A DNA stretch of 64,000 nt from Fragum whitleyi (lineage: Eukaryota; Mollusca; Bivalvia; Cardiida; Cardiidae): contig OX411548.1 in the NCBI GenBank assembly GCA_948146395.1, forward strand, positions 63,693,020-63,757,019, written 5' to 3'. Positions 31,801-38,728 of the stretch are shown in pieces. The translations under genes and the position numbers were made by a program. The notes under the pieces were generated by a model that made no database searches, was not told the DNA's origin, and saw only the letters and a list, made by a program, of their open reading frames with translations. Positions within the stretch are counted from its first letter, which is position 1, and each line of letters starts with the position of its first letter.

Positions 31801-33593
31801 TGCTACCTACCAAATATCAAAGTTATCATCCTTCTAGTTTTTAAGATTTTTCAAGATTGTTCTTCTTTAATTCTACATGTGTATACAGTATGTAAATGGG
31901 AACACCCCCGAGCAGGGCCCAAATTCCACCATAGGAGAATGATATGCACAAACTTAGTATCTAAAGGCTCATAAATAGTTTGTGTTTCTTAAAAAGTAAA
32001 AAATACCTACGAAATCATGATTCCGCCATCCACTTTTCGACTTTTCTAGAAAAGTATACTGAACAACAAAACTAATGCATCACTTTTTACTGACGTATAT
32101 TTCTGCCCTTAAATCTACCTGTTTTCTGATATGACATTGCTTTATTTTGACCGGCCACTTGGAAACAATTCTTCACTCTCTAGGTTACATTTTGAAAGGT
32201 TTTCGTGGTATAGTGATGACAGTGAACCACAAAGATGAGGTATCTTAGCCTAGAATCGAATCCTTCCTAAACCATAGCCAAAGGTAACGCTCCGTAGATA
32301 AGGCAAAGCTATGGTCCATTCAGCTCATGCCATTACTTTTTTTCGCAAACACCTTCTCCACGTTATACCAATCGCACTCGTTGAACGTCCGGACTTATCT
32401 CAAAATCGAGCACATACGCAAGGGCGTAAGTCCCATTACGCAAGTGCGTTAAAGAAATAACCCTCTATTGAAAAATATCGTTGCTGAATGATCAAAAAAT
32501 CGGAACAACAGCTTATTCAAGCTGTGGTTTCGCTGTTTTGATCATTCACCAACACGCAAATCATAAAAAGGGAGCGGACAGAAGGCATTCATCTTTTGTC
32601 ACAGTCCTCATACCGCCTTAATCCTATATATCTTCTTTAGTTATCGCCTTCTGGGTGCGTATAAGTTTCGAAGTCCTAGATACGCCTATGATACGAATTG
32701 ACTTTTCAACGATAGTCCAAAAAAGAGCGCGAAATCCCAAGGTTTTGAGTCAGATTGAGACAGCATGCAGAGCATATGGATAGCCATGTTGGGAATTACT
32801 CTTTGTAAAATTAAGAAGTCTACGTGTCAGACATTCTTTGAGAGCGATATTGCACGAGCTATTGACCCTTACTGAGCAATGGAAACTGACTCATATTTAA
32901 TTTTTTTTTGACTTTGGGGGCTGTCGCCTCTATGAGTTTGCAACTCGACAATGCATATGTATATGGTGTAATCTGTATTGTTACTAATCACTAATTGGTT
33001 CACGTTTATTTTGGTATAACCATTTTTTCAAACTTTAGATTATGATAAAAGTTATTTCTAAAAAATTAATGCGCGTTGCGTTATTTTTTGTATTGAGTAT
33101 AGTTAACTCGAAAAGTAGAAGTTTTTCACTGGACAATTGTCAATCAAATCAGCCGTGCGTTTGGGATGACAATTCGATGCAAGCAAATTTGCTAATCATA
33201 CCCCTCTTTTCACGCTTGCGTGCAAAGCGGTTATATTTTGTAAGCAGTTTTCACCGTTTTGTCATCCTGAACGCATGACAGGATTCCGTAAATACCCACT
33301 ATTTATTCCACTAGATTGCACAATTCCTGTCGGATATAGGTGGAGCGGTTGGGCTCTGGATTGGATTGTCTGTTCTCAGTCTATGCGAGATTGTACAGCT
33401 GATGGTTGAAATATGCGACTATGCACTGCACAGTACCACGAGTCAAAGAAAAAGGCGACACACCCTCAAGAATTTACAGCAAAACTTACGCCATCACGGT
33501 AAACTGCCTAGGGAAAGTAACGGTAGTGATCACGCAAGATCACGTAACAAAAGAGGTCTTCATTTAAAGAATGGCGAAGAGAGAAGGAACTAA
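2504..33593 (+). CDS. DEG/ENaC-family sodium channel subunit, 3' part of split gene (8 exons)
   Basis: Eight exons with GT-AG borders and consistent phases join into an open frame of about 307 residues ending in TAA at 33591-33593. Visible in order: a palm/finger segment with HEPDTYPYPAEEG (exon 2504); YGQC (3939); a Cys-rich block ACHRKC, DCGC and PC (5881); the thumb motif CPCPNPC (27336); SRQWP (28439); the palm strand FLKLNIYYEDLNF (31556); and TM2 with the pore motif GLWIGLS (33315). This order is diagnostic of DEG/ENaC trimeric, amiloride-type cation channels at the plasma membrane, the family that includes ASIC, degenerins and molluscan FMRFamide-gated channels. Ligand and subfamily cannot be assigned by eye. 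TM1 and the N-terminus must lie upstream of the window. No other coding exon seen inside the gene fits the phases. Introns range from about 1.0 to 21.3 kb and are full of mobile elements. Confidence 0.93.
3166..3835 (+). pseudogene. Four decayed tandem copies of DEG/ENaC exon B
   Basis: Copies of exon 3939-4028 with flanking intron recur at about 3166, 3356, 3551 and 3741, with a period of 190-197 bp. Copies 2-4 keep 'ATTGACaGAATAggCGGt' and an AG acceptor (TTTAAG, TTTTAG, TTTAAG). Copy 2 hits a stop in frame after 12 codons (Gly-Lys-stop), copy 3 has lost the AACTAT segment and the Cys, copy 4 is scrambled after the first codons, and copy 1 has lost its acceptor and starts with an in-frame TAA. 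None keeps the GTGAGT donor. They look like relics of exon duplication, possibly of formerly alternative exons. Confidence 0.85.
3939..4028 (+). CDS. DEG/ENaC exon B, working copy of a tandemly duplicated exon
   Basis: A polypyrimidine tract and CAG at 3936-3938 precede 30 in-frame codons, and the donor is CGG|GTGAGT after 4028. Both ends are phase 0. It encodes TVIDRIGGNYGQC then RIYTRKYTRR, matching the family's 'RL..pYG.C ... YT...C' stretch, whose next residues (ACHRKC) are supplied by the following exon. It is the fifth and only intact member of a tandem exon array. A MITE begins at about 4035, six bases after the exon end. Confidence 0.9.
4035..4402 (+). mobile_element. MITE family 1, copy A
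   Basis: Begins CAGTTAATTACATCGTGAAA and ends with the inverse (GTCAATTT... near 4380-4402). The arms contain 'ggaatgatc..gaatgaattt' and the mirrored 'cattttattcca', with a central AAAGGGAGGTAAT / TGCCTCCCCTTTA pair. The consensus comes from eight copies in this window. The element starts six bases after channel exon B. A poly-G run of about 12 lies inside. Confidence 0.75.
4505..4660 (-). mobile_element. 3' tail fragment of the CR1/L2-like element
   Basis: An (AAT)n run followed by TCTTTATTTAAAGAAGGTAA matches the 3' end of the element at 20318-23257, which has the same (AAT)n and TCTTTATTTAAAGAAGGTAG. It is severely 5'-truncated. Confidence 0.65.
4722..5216. mobile_element. MITE-like element with internal hairpin
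   Basis: Imperfect terminal inverted repeats: ATAACTTAAGGTAGT at 4722-4736 and ACTACCTTAATTAT near 5204-5217. Inside is a perfect stem of 18 bp at 5112-5129 / 5133-5150 (ACCGAGGTTTCCTAATGA, loop TTT). No coding capacity seen. Confidence 0.5.
5670..5817. repeat. Perfect 148-bp palindrome
   Basis: Two 74-base arms meet with no spacer at 5743/5744 (centre GAATTC). Each arm contains AAATACACTAGCTTTCAGCG and CACAGCCGCCTTCATCAGG. I checked the outer pairs base by base and found no mismatch. It ends 63 bp before channel exon C. It could be a hairpin transposon or a fold-back artefact of assembly. Confidence 0.85.
5881..6001 (+). CDS. DEG/ENaC exon C: cysteine-rich block
   Basis: The acceptor is TTCTAAG ending at 5880 and the donor is ACAG|GTATAT after 6001. 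There are 40 codons plus 1 nt (phase 1). The residues include ACHRKC, DCGC and LRPC, the Cys framework of the DEG/ENaC extracellular domain expected directly after 'YT..'. The trailing G joins AG of exon 27336 to give a Glu codon. A perfect 148-bp palindrome ends 63 bp upstream and a MITE begins about 38 bp downstream. Confidence 0.92.
6040..6468 (+). mobile_element. MITE family 1, copy B
   Basis: Begins near CAGTAAGTATAAATTGTGAA and ends CAATTTCATGATGTTGTTAAC. Internal 'gcgctccattc', 'gtgtctgattg.tccacgaagac' and 'cgccctttaatatcattcaaaa' match the other copies. It lies 38 bp after channel exon C. Confidence 0.7.
6469..6700 (-). mobile_element. tRNA-derived SINE-like copy
   Basis: On the minus strand a B-box-like GGGTTCGAAAACCA (6645-6658) lies downstream of GGCTCAGCGATCATATGGC, and the far end carries 'ccaccgcgatataactgaaa', a tail shared with the SINE at 51855-52146. 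A 21-base poly-A tract (plus strand) abuts at 6686-6706. Confidence 0.5.
6706..6905. repeat. 200-bp near-identical repeat, copy 1
   Basis: Matches 26271-26470 over 200 bases. I noted one substitution (CTAAGGGAG against CTATGGGAG). It starts ATGAATTTTTATGCAAATAA and ends GATTGTTATTA. No ORF or TIR seen. Both copies lie in the same 21 kb intron. Confidence 0.9.
7882..8600. repeat. Tandem repeat, about 223-231 bp unit, just over 3 copies
   Basis: Units start at about 7882, 8105, 8334 and a partial at 8565 with 'GAGagTgatTtActtcTTCACGC'. Each contains 'TTACAACT.TTGgga' and 'GGCGTCA.A.GCAaTTATAA'. Short ORFs across it are by-products of the repeat. Confidence 0.8.
8620..13120. other. Intron stretch without recognised feature
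   Basis: The part 9100-10970 is richer in G+C and in unstructured short ORFs on both strands than its surroundings. I recognise no family in it; it may be a decayed mobile element. The stretch 12400-12790 contains a fragment of the composite repeat ('caggaatgttccttgagtca'). Confidence 0.4.
13190..14140 (+). pseudogene. Tc1/mariner-like transposase relic
   Basis: The N-terminus is visible at 13197 (MANPNVSRHLSVEQLWRAVG, a helix-turn-helix start). Then come VLFMDESRFYLDY around 13597-13635 with the first catalytic Asp in the D-E-S context, RRARLWRRPGERLHAAN, and near the end VIEHMWNELQVRV (13950) and RVIQNLIRIMQRRRQAI (14060). Frameshifts (about 13370, 13545, 13740, 13870), stops and loss of the YSPDLNP-like segment before 'IEH' make it non-functional. 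Terminal inverted repeats were not identified. Confidence 0.85.
14290..15328. other. Intron stretch, nothing firmly recognised
   Basis: Contains two tRNA-like fragments without a clear cloverleaf (around 14640-14740 and 14770-14800). No ORF with family similarity. Confidence 0.35.
15329..15805. repeat. Tandem repeat, about 162-165 bp unit, 3 copies
   Basis: Units start at 15329, 15491 and 15656 with AAGTTTC..CAATGACGGACT. Each unit carries an internal hairpin GACGGACTGTGCGAAACAGC / CGTC and the phrase 'TTTTAACTCGTCATTGCCTA'. The third unit ends near TTTGACATTGC at 15800. Confidence 0.85.
16464..17520. mobile_element. Putative non-autonomous DNA element with 20-bp inverted termini
   Basis: AATGACCTGGCACTCATTAA at 16464-16483 recurs as an exact inverted copy at 17501-17520. 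Inside are two tRNA-like stretches: plus strand 16590-16662 (TAGCGCAGTTGGTATGGC, GAGTTCAAGCC) and minus strand 17420-17338 (TAGTACAATGGATACAGACG, GAGTTCGATACCC). No transposase ORF. It may instead be two facing copies of a tRNA-derived SINE. Confidence 0.55.
17843..18550. repeat. Composite molluscan-type repeat, module 1 (about 170-bp units)
   Basis: Four diverged units start at about 17843, 18012, 18189 and 18360 with 'TGGTTAAGTTTTTacgTGCAA'. Each contains 'AAACTTTGCACAt' and 'CTGTGACCATAATATcAGC'. A poly-G run lies just upstream at about 17784-17803. Confidence 0.75.
18655..19700. repeat. Composite molluscan-type repeat, module 2 (about 170-bp units)
   Basis: Starts with AGCTCACCTGAGCACGAAGT and 'gtgagctattgtgatag' (18655-18700). 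Five units with 'CCTCTACCAAGTTTGTTCAT' follow at about 18920, 19068, 19247, 19416 and 19587. Open frames across it are short and repeat-derived. A related 5' module occurs inverted at 49797-49872 and direct at 63686. Confidence 0.75.
20150..20317. repeat. Composite repeat module 3, left of retrotransposon insertion
   Basis: Contains 'GATTGGCCCCCAAATATGGG' followed by CGTGGCAGGGC and 'ccaatgaaacttggca', the same unit that continues at 23258 on the other side of the CR1/L2-like element. Confidence 0.75.
20318..23257 (-). mobile_element. 5'-truncated CR1/L2-like non-LTR retrotransposon
   Basis: Read on the minus strand. The 3' end is an (ATT)n tract at 20319-20347 after a TACCTTCTTTAAATAAAGAT motif. 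The 5' junction is near 23257, where endonuclease coding sequence gives way to composite repeat. The left and right flanks are pieces of the same repeat unit, so the insertion interrupted it. Any target-site duplication is only a few bases (GGCA). It sits inside the 21 kb channel intron, opposite to the gene. Confidence 0.85.
20669..23254 (-). pseudogene. CR1/L2-like ORF2 (endonuclease-RT), broken
   Basis: The frame starts within the endonuclease: DLEISDIESIWLEV, then LLGDYNI (catalytic GD.N) and ISDHFPIAL (SDH). The RT domain follows with NNYRPISILPTLSKVFERH, QSGFRENHSCQTAL, FLDFRKAFDLVDH and SGVPQGSILGPILFLIYVND. The catalytic YADD box reads YADV at about 21520-21510, so the second Asp is lost. 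A stop follows, and the frame resumes after shifts near 21500 and 21330 with ENVSSQKLLGVHIDNTLGW, NKIQKRAARIIL and a C-terminus at 20669. Roughly 860 codons survive. The N-terminal third of the endonuclease is missing. Confidence 0.9.
23258..23870. repeat. Composite repeat module 3, right of insertion (about 157-bp units)
   Basis: Four units with 'TTGATTGGcCCATAAATATG' and GGCGTGGCAGGGCGGGGC at about 23308, 23465, 23620 and 23774. It continues the unit interrupted at 20317. Confidence 0.8.
24050..24715. repeat. Composite repeat module 4, AAGGTCA-rich (about 160-170-bp units)
   Basis: About four units, each with 'GGTTAAAGTTTTT.gTTAAAG', AAAGGTCAAGGTCAA and 'AGTGAAAGCCTA'. It ends with 'AGAGCTCTTCTGAGACTTTC' at 24680-24700. 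A second copy of the module lies at 50250-50960. Confidence 0.8.
26001..26228. mobile_element. Short element with 12-bp inverted termini
   Basis: TCTCTCAAAGCA at 26001-26012 and TGCTTTGAGAGA at 26215-26226 are inverted copies. The core segment 26032-26130 recurs at 27149-27245 (shared 'GCGGAATTTCATGCCCAGAT'). Probably a MITE; the second copy lacks visible termini. Confidence 0.55.
26271..26470. repeat. 200-bp near-identical repeat, copy 2
   Basis: Partner of 6706-6905. It begins right after 'CAGTAACACAA' and ends GATTGTTATTA before a CCACCTCCACCC tract. Same orientation as copy 1. Confidence 0.9.
27149..27245. repeat. Second copy of the 26032-26130 repeat core
   Basis: About 97 bases nearly identical to the core of the element at 26001-26228. 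It ends about 90 bp before channel exon D. Confidence 0.8.
27336..27411 (+). CDS. DEG/ENaC exon D: thumb CPCPNPC motif
   Basis: The acceptor is TATAG at 27331-27335 and the donor is TGTAG|GTAAGT after 27411. The exon is 2 nt, 24 codons and 2 nt. It encodes KQCESKILRKFETKITSC followed by PCPNPC, the C-x-C-P-x-P-C disulfide motif of the channel thumb. Its phases fit both neighbours: G|AG upstream gives Glu and AG|A downstream gives Arg. A 21.3 kb intron separates it from exon C. Confidence 0.92.
27923..28013. repeat. Imperfect hairpin, about 40-bp arms
   Basis: GATAGAAAATCTCGTGCCAC ... GGAAATAGACACTCG pairs with CGCTCGTGTCTATTTCCCAT ... CGTTTTCTATC. The loop is CTAA. Confidence 0.8.
28439..28496 (+). 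CDS. DEG/ENaC exon E: S-x-x-QWP segment
   Basis: A 58-base micro-exon. The acceptor is CCAG at 28435-28438 and the donor is GCA|GTAAGT after 28496. The 1 nt plus 19 codons read EIQYTRSVSSRQWPNDDYA. The 'Y..S.S..QWP' pattern follows the CPxPC motif in DEG/ENaC channels. The exon ends in phase 0. A 91-bp hairpin lies about 430 bp upstream (27923-28013). Confidence 0.9.
28801..28860. repeat. (CAA)n and poly-A tract
   Basis: ACAACAACAACAACAACAAC followed by about 39 A. It may be a retrotransposition tail, but no element body is recognised upstream. Low-complexity translation across it is meaningless. Confidence 0.8.
29391..29455. repeat. Hairpin family 2, copy 1
   Basis: GAACAACAAAAGCTATATTT pairs with AAAATATAGCTTTCGTTATTC around a short GGCTTCGCC centre. 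The same arms recur at 37098-37162 and 38729-38792. Confidence 0.75.
29532..29617 (+). CDS. DEG/ENaC exon F: linker before last palm strand
   Basis: The acceptor is TTCCAG ending at 29531 and the donor is TTAA|GTGAGT after 29617. It has 28 codons plus 2 nt. Residues include RILLQNICNANKEVCATLRE, with two Cys, and ATLREDIKDQRAI, predicted helical. The last two bases (AA) combine with C of exon 31556 to give Asn. The other two frames of this exon contain stops, which supports the frame chosen. Confidence 0.88.
30647..31064 (+). mobile_element. MITE family 1, copy C
   Basis: CAGCTAACAACATAGTGAAA at the left end, TCAATTTCACGATGTTACAA at the right end, central 'AAGGGAGATAATACAATATC' and 'TTACCTCCCTTTACTTAAAT'. 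Lies in the intron before channel exon G. Confidence 0.75.
31556..31631 (+). CDS. DEG/ENaC exon G: palm strand leading to TM2
   Basis: The acceptor is TTCTAG ending at 31555 and the donor is TAT|GTAAGT after 31631. The exon is 1 nt plus 25 codons. It encodes NNFLKLNIYYEDLNFQNI, the highly conserved 'L.i.yeel.y' palm strand preceding TM2 in DEG/ENaC proteins. It carries one potential N-glycosylation site (N-I-T). It ends in phase 0 and joins the final exon. Confidence 0.93.
32485..32548. repeat. Hairpin
   Basis: TGAATGATCAAAAAATCGGA ... ACAGCTT pairs with AAGCTGTGG ... TTTTGATCATTCA. Intronic, unclassified. Confidence 0.65.
33315..33593 (+). CDS. DEG/ENaC terminal exon H: TM2, pore motif and C-tail
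   Basis: The acceptor is CACTAG ending at 33314. There are 92 codons plus TAA. The exon starts IAQFLSDIGGAVGLWIGLSV and continues SLCEIVQLMV, the canonical TM2 with the degenerin-site IGG region and the G-x-S selectivity triplet, here G-L-S. A 60-residue cytoplasmic tail follows, rich in Arg, Lys and His (SQRKRRH, RSRNKRG) and ending EERRN. The stop lies about 20 bp before a MITE (33614-34028), so the 3' UTR probably runs into that element. Confidence 0.95.
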   Translation: MAQFLSDIGGAVGLWIGLSVLSLCEIVQLMVEICDYALHSTTSQRKRRHTLKNLQQNLRHHGKLPRESNGSDHARSRNKRGLHLKNGEERRN

Positions 33594-33613
33594 TCGCGAT
33601 TTTTGTTGAATGA

Positions 33614-34028
33614 CAGTTAGTTTCATCGTGAAATTGACATTCATTTCAATCAGAATCATTCTAAATCGCTCATTCGGCGCTCCATTCACTCATTCAAAAC
33701 ACTCACTCAAACTATTCAAAATCGCTCCAAACTCAATGAAATGCATATAACAAAAACTTCGTTCAAAATAAAAATAGCTAGGAAAAAATCTTGATTTCAC
33801 TGAATTTATTGAAATTGTAAGCGTCTGATTAGATCTTGAAGAAAGGTATTAAAGGTATTAAAGGAAGGTAATCAATATCGCTAATTTTGTTCATCCTGAA
33901 CAAAATTTACTATATAGGATTACCTCCCATTAAATTCACTCAAAACTCGCTCCACACATTCATTCAATTTCATTCCGAAATCATTCCCAAATCATTTTTC
34001 TTGTCAATTTCACGATGTTGTTGTAACT
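33614..34028 (+). mobile_element. MITE family 1, copy D
   Basis: CAGTTAGTTTCATCGTGAAA on the left, TTGTCAATTTCACGATGTTG on the right, with internal 'ggcgctccattcactcattc' and 'attacctcccattaaattca'. It begins 20 bp after the channel stop codon, so it probably supplies part of the 3' UTR. Confidence 0.8.
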
Positions 34029-34517
34029 CTACTTTAGATTTTTCGCCGAAAAAGATTCGAGATTTTGTCCGCGATGCCGGAAAATGAGAGAAAATAATAC
34101 CAATTTGAAGAAAAAGACGACTCATTATCATAATGAACGAAAGAAACCAAGTTTAAAATAATCAAAGCAATGTCAGTGAAAGTTCGTTGTCTAGCCCAGG
34201 ATAGAAGCACCCAAATGGATGATTTCCATGAACAGGAAACGAGAAATGAAACGATCAAGATAACATAGACATAGGTCCCATTTTATTAAAATAACTTAAA
34301 CTATACAAAGTTTCTCGTTACATACAAAAGCAAATACATACACAATCTAACAAGGTCATAAGCAAAAACAATGACAAAATAAACATATAGAGATTTTCAA
34401 CACAACCTAACATACACTCGCACAGCCTGACCTTTCACCTTCCGGATTGTCCCTTTTTTACGAATGGTCACATTAACGTAGACCGTCAGGCGAAAAGGAG
34501 ATATCTGGGTAGCGCTA

Positions 34518-34549
<32 letters not shown>

Positions 34550-36869
34550 GTTATTGCACGAGTGTTATTACACTAGTGGAATAACTGTGATAATGAGCTA
34601 GAAACGAAGAACAAAGTAACATTTTTGTTAAGAAGATGACGTAATAATAGATCTACTGGCGTCATTTCGCAAAAGGCGTTATATGTTTCGCGGAATAAAT
34701 GAATCGATAAATTTCGCAATTTTCTCGTTTTCTCATTAAAATTCGGGCCATTTTATAAATGGAATATCAAACTTGTTCTCATCAAAATCCGAATTTATTA
34801 AACTCGTCATCTATAAACAGATAAAAACTCGGCACAGCTTCGTTTTTATGTTTATTGATTAGTCTTCTCGTTTAAAAATTTGATATTCAATGATCTCTCA
34901 TTCTTTCAATATCCGCTATAGATTTCATTATCGGTCATTTCTCTTTTTTTCGTGTCCGATGGAAAGAAAGATCGATAACCCAGGTAAACATTCGATTCGA
35001 AAAAATCTTGAAGTTTCTTCCCTTGTATAATGTTGTATTGTATTTTAATAAACAGTTTGAATTTCACTTCCTCTTAAGCTATAAATTGATATTCTAAGAA
35101 CACATATTCTATTCTTAATTTTCCGTTTGCGCCAGATAATCATTTCTAATTTGGATTGCGTTATAAGCGGACAGTTTTGGATAATCACAAATTTTAATAA
35201 AGGAATTTAAATTTTGTAGATATCGCCATTTGACGATCAAGAAATCGTAACTTAATCTTATAAAAAGCTGTTGTAAACATCTTCTGACCGTTCAATGATG
35301 AGGAATTAGTTTTTAATGCCAAAATAAGAAGTTGTGAAGTCCGTATCACAAGCGATTGCTTTTTAATCCGATTTTACCACACAAGGTATTACATTAACGT
35401 TAAGAAAAAAGATAAGGGTTAAAAAACAATCGCATGTGCTCTTTATGGCAAAGGAAAAGAAAACTTTATCATTTCAAACTTATTTTAACAGTATTTCAGT
35501 AATAACGCAATAGCTGTCACATCTTACCATATCGAGCGTTTAGTGTAAAACCAAAACCAAAATAAACATATAAGGCACTTGAGATAATTGTACGCCGATT
35601 CCTCGATATAGTGTTGGGAATTTTCACATCAGTACTACCGAAACTTGCTCTATATGGAACTTTGAGAGAGGATAATAAGAGAAAATAAAAACAATAACAA
35701 TAAATTTGAAAAAAATGCAATTAAAAATAACATATTTGAGACAAGCTGATCTGAACTGGGTCTAGAATAGAAATGTTATTAAGCGAGCCTTGGCGAGCTT
35801 AATAACTTTTCTACTCTAGATGAGCTTAAGATTTGCTTGACTAAAATAAAATCGAGTAACAGGTTCTTTTTTCATAGAATTTTCAACATAAAACTTTTTC
35901 AAACGTTCCGGTGATAGAAAAATCGCGAAAACGTACTTAAGACGACGACATGATGACGTCATTTAGAATGCGATCTGAAATATGTGTAAGACAAGGATAT
36001 CTCTGATGGCTGTTCGTTATAGAAGATAACGTTGACTCCGTGCGAAAACGATAAAAATGAATGTTGTCGACAGAAGAGATCGAACGGGTCATCGCAAGAT
36101 TTCAAGAACACCAATCGCGCAACCAACAGTGAATAAGCCGCGGATTTATGCCTATGTCACACATGGATGTAGATCACGTTGACGGATAATTACGGAAATA
36201 TATAATACGTACCCAGTGTATTGTATGAAAAATAGTACCTAACGAGGTTGGGAGAATTGAAAATTGTCGAGGCTCTGCCGAGACAATTATCAATTCTCAC
36301 AACTGAGTTAGATATTTTTTTCATACAATACACTAAGTATGTGTACAGTTATAAGATGAATGTCAATATATTTCGTCCAGTACAGAGTCAGTACAGAATC
36401 CCGCGGTTTGTCCGTAAAAATGGTGATAAAGGTTTCGGAAGATTAACGGAATGCAATGACGTGATACGTTTCAGTACGGTTTGATAATGAGTTAGACGGT
36501 CCAGGACAATTACGCTACGTATATCCAGTAGTACGACTTGCTCCAGTAGGAAAACTTGTTAACAGGGACAAGGACAAACCATTACGGAGAAGTACGGATT
36601 TGCACGTATCGAAACGGGCCTATGTCGGATATCATTCTTATGACTGATCGAGTCCACTTAATACAAATTTGGCACCGAAAGGGAACCGAAAAAGTTTCAG
36701 CCTTTTAGAGGGTACTTGCGGATCCCGTGTCAACCTAGAATTAGACGAAGAAAAAAAGGGATCCAATTATTTGTGACGAAATCGCAATAATCTATTTTCT
36801 TTAATGATTTTCGGTGGCTTATTGAGAAATAACGATATATTATATATAGATTAGATAAACTCACCGTCT
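34029..36869. other. Intergenic stretch downstream of the channel gene
   Basis: No coding sequence recognised. An (ATT)n run at 34519-34550. Two hairpins: 35761-35820 (TCTAGAATAGAAATGTTATT / AATAACTTTTCTACTCTAGA) and 36216-36334 (AGTGTATTGTATGAAAAATA / TTTTTTTCATACAATACACT). The reading frame 36248-36484 merely crosses the second hairpin. Confidence 0.5.
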
Positions 36870-37200
36870 AACCAGTGAATTATCAAAAACTTTTCACCCT
36901 AGCTGACGTCATCTAAGCGGAGCAAAATAAGTGACTTCACCATGGACATAGCATAGCAACCACGTGCAAAATAATGCGCTTCGTGAAAAGTTGTCCTATA
37001 ATTTTCACATTTTTTTCTCATTTTTCATTCATCAAAAAAATAAAAAAAAGATTAATCGTTGTTTTCTCGAGTAAGATCGATTGAGATGTTATTTCGTGAA
37101 CAACAAAAGCTATATTTGAACTGATTGCCCCGCCAGTCCCGAAAATATAGCTTTTGTTGTTCGTTCAATAAAATAGAAATCGATATTACACTGTAACAAA
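36870..37200. repeat. Repeat element 3, copy 1, ending in hairpin family 2
   Basis: 'CTCACCGTCTAACCAGTGAA TTAtcAAAAA' (spaced here), then a GACGTCATC stretch and, at 37098-37162, the hairpin GAACAACAAAAGCTATATTT / GAAAATATAGCTTTTGTTGT. The same order is seen at 37960-38830, where the interior has expanded into a minisatellite. Confidence 0.6.
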
Positions 37201-37437
37201 CAATTTTCCTGTATGTAATCAGACAAAAAAACGTGTCAGACGATATAGGAACATATTGGTAATACGTTTAATGCCATTCTTGTTATAATCATCGGACTGC
37301 GCAGACTTACTAGGATCGGAAATGTTCGTACTTGGAAATCTAGGATGGCCATTCTACCTTCCTATTCATTTCTTTTTAAAAACGTGGACTCCTGTTAAAC
37401 TCGACTGGAATCAATATCGTTTTAAATATCTTTACAA

Positions 37438-37848
37438 CAGTCAGTAACATCGTGAAATTGACAAGGTGAAAAATTTTGAAATTATTTTGGAATAAATTTG
37501 AGTGCGATGATTGAGTTTTGAGTGAAATCAATCAATCAAACAAACAAACAACATTTAGTACCCCCCTTTAATAAAGTATGCATTCAAGTTATATAAATGC
37601 TTTCTTCTTTTGAATAACCAATAAGGCGCTTTCAGTTTCTAATGTGTCAGTGGAATCGCGATTTTTTCTAGCTATTTTGATTTTGATTTTGAATATAGTT
37701 GTAAAAATCTTATCTATTTTTAAATCAATTGGGGCGTTTTTGAATGGTTTGAGTGAGTGTTTGGAAAAAAAGAATATAGCGCTTAGAGAGCATTTCAGAA
37801 TGGTTGTGATTGGAATGAGAGTCAATTTCACGATGTTATTAACTGTAA
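37438..37848 (+). mobile_element. MITE family 1, copy E
   Basis: CAGTCAGTAACATCGTGAAA on the left and AGTCAATTTCACGATGTTAT on the right, with 'gattgagttttgagtgaaat' inside. Lies between the two copies of repeat element 3. Confidence 0.8.
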
Positions 37849-37985
37849 CGTTGTTTCGAGATGTTCCCTTTATACATGAAAGGTCACATTGATATATCGA
37901 TGGCTCAGCGCGAAACAGTTGTAACTCTCTATAATCCATCGAAATAATCCGAATTGTCCCTCACCGCCAAACCAGTGAAATTACC

Positions 37986-38480
37986 AAAAATGTTACACCC
38001 TGCATTCGTTCATTTCATACCAAAAACTGTTACACGCTGCATTCGTTCATTTCTCACCAAAAATGTTACACCCTGCATTCGTTCATTTCACACCAAAAAT
38101 GTTACTACCTACTTTCGTTCACTTCACACCAAAAGTCTTAGACGCTACATACGTTCATTTCACACCAAAAATGTTACACCCTGCATTCGTTCATTTCACA
38201 AAAAAAATTGTTACACCCTACATTCGTTCATTTCACACCAAAAATGTTACTACCTGCTTTCGTTCACTTCACACCAAAAGTGTTACACGCTACATACGTT
38301 CATTTCACACCAAAAGTGTTACACCCTGCATTCGCTCATTTCACAACAAAAATTGTTACACCCTGTATTCGTTCATTTCACACTAAAAATGTTACACCCT
38401 GCATTCGTTTATTTCACACCAAAAATGTTATCCTCTACATACGTTAATTTCACACCAAAAATGTTACACCCTGCATCTTA
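37986..38480. repeat. 36-bp minisatellite, about 13.5 copies
   Basis: The unit is TGTTACACCCTGCATTCGTT plus CATTTCACACCAAAAA, with scattered substitutions (CTAC, TACT, ACGC variants). Because the unit is a multiple of three, all three plus-strand frames stay open for long stretches, giving 12-residue repeats (for example MLHPAFVHFTPK). I take these as by-products, not a gene. It lies inside a second copy of repeat element 3 (37960-38830). Confidence 0.9.
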
Positions 38481-38728
38481 ACCCAAATTTGTCATTATCT
38501 TAGTAGAGCCAAATAAACAGATGATATCATTGTATAACAGACACGTACAGAATGATTCGCTTTGAGAAATGATGTCCCTAAATTTTAACATTCATCTCCT
38601 TTTTGCATAAAGGAAAAAATGATAAACTTTGTTTTTCGGTTAAAGTGTTTGTTTGTCGCCACTTTCAACATTTTTCAGTTATATCACGGCGGGTTTTTCG
38701 GGTAAGAGCGAATAATCTCACATGTCGT

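Noticed and set aside
37954..38481. Open frames up to 175 codons with 12-residue repeats
   Set aside because: They arise because the minisatellite unit is 36 bp; three frames stay open at once and there is no splice or start context.
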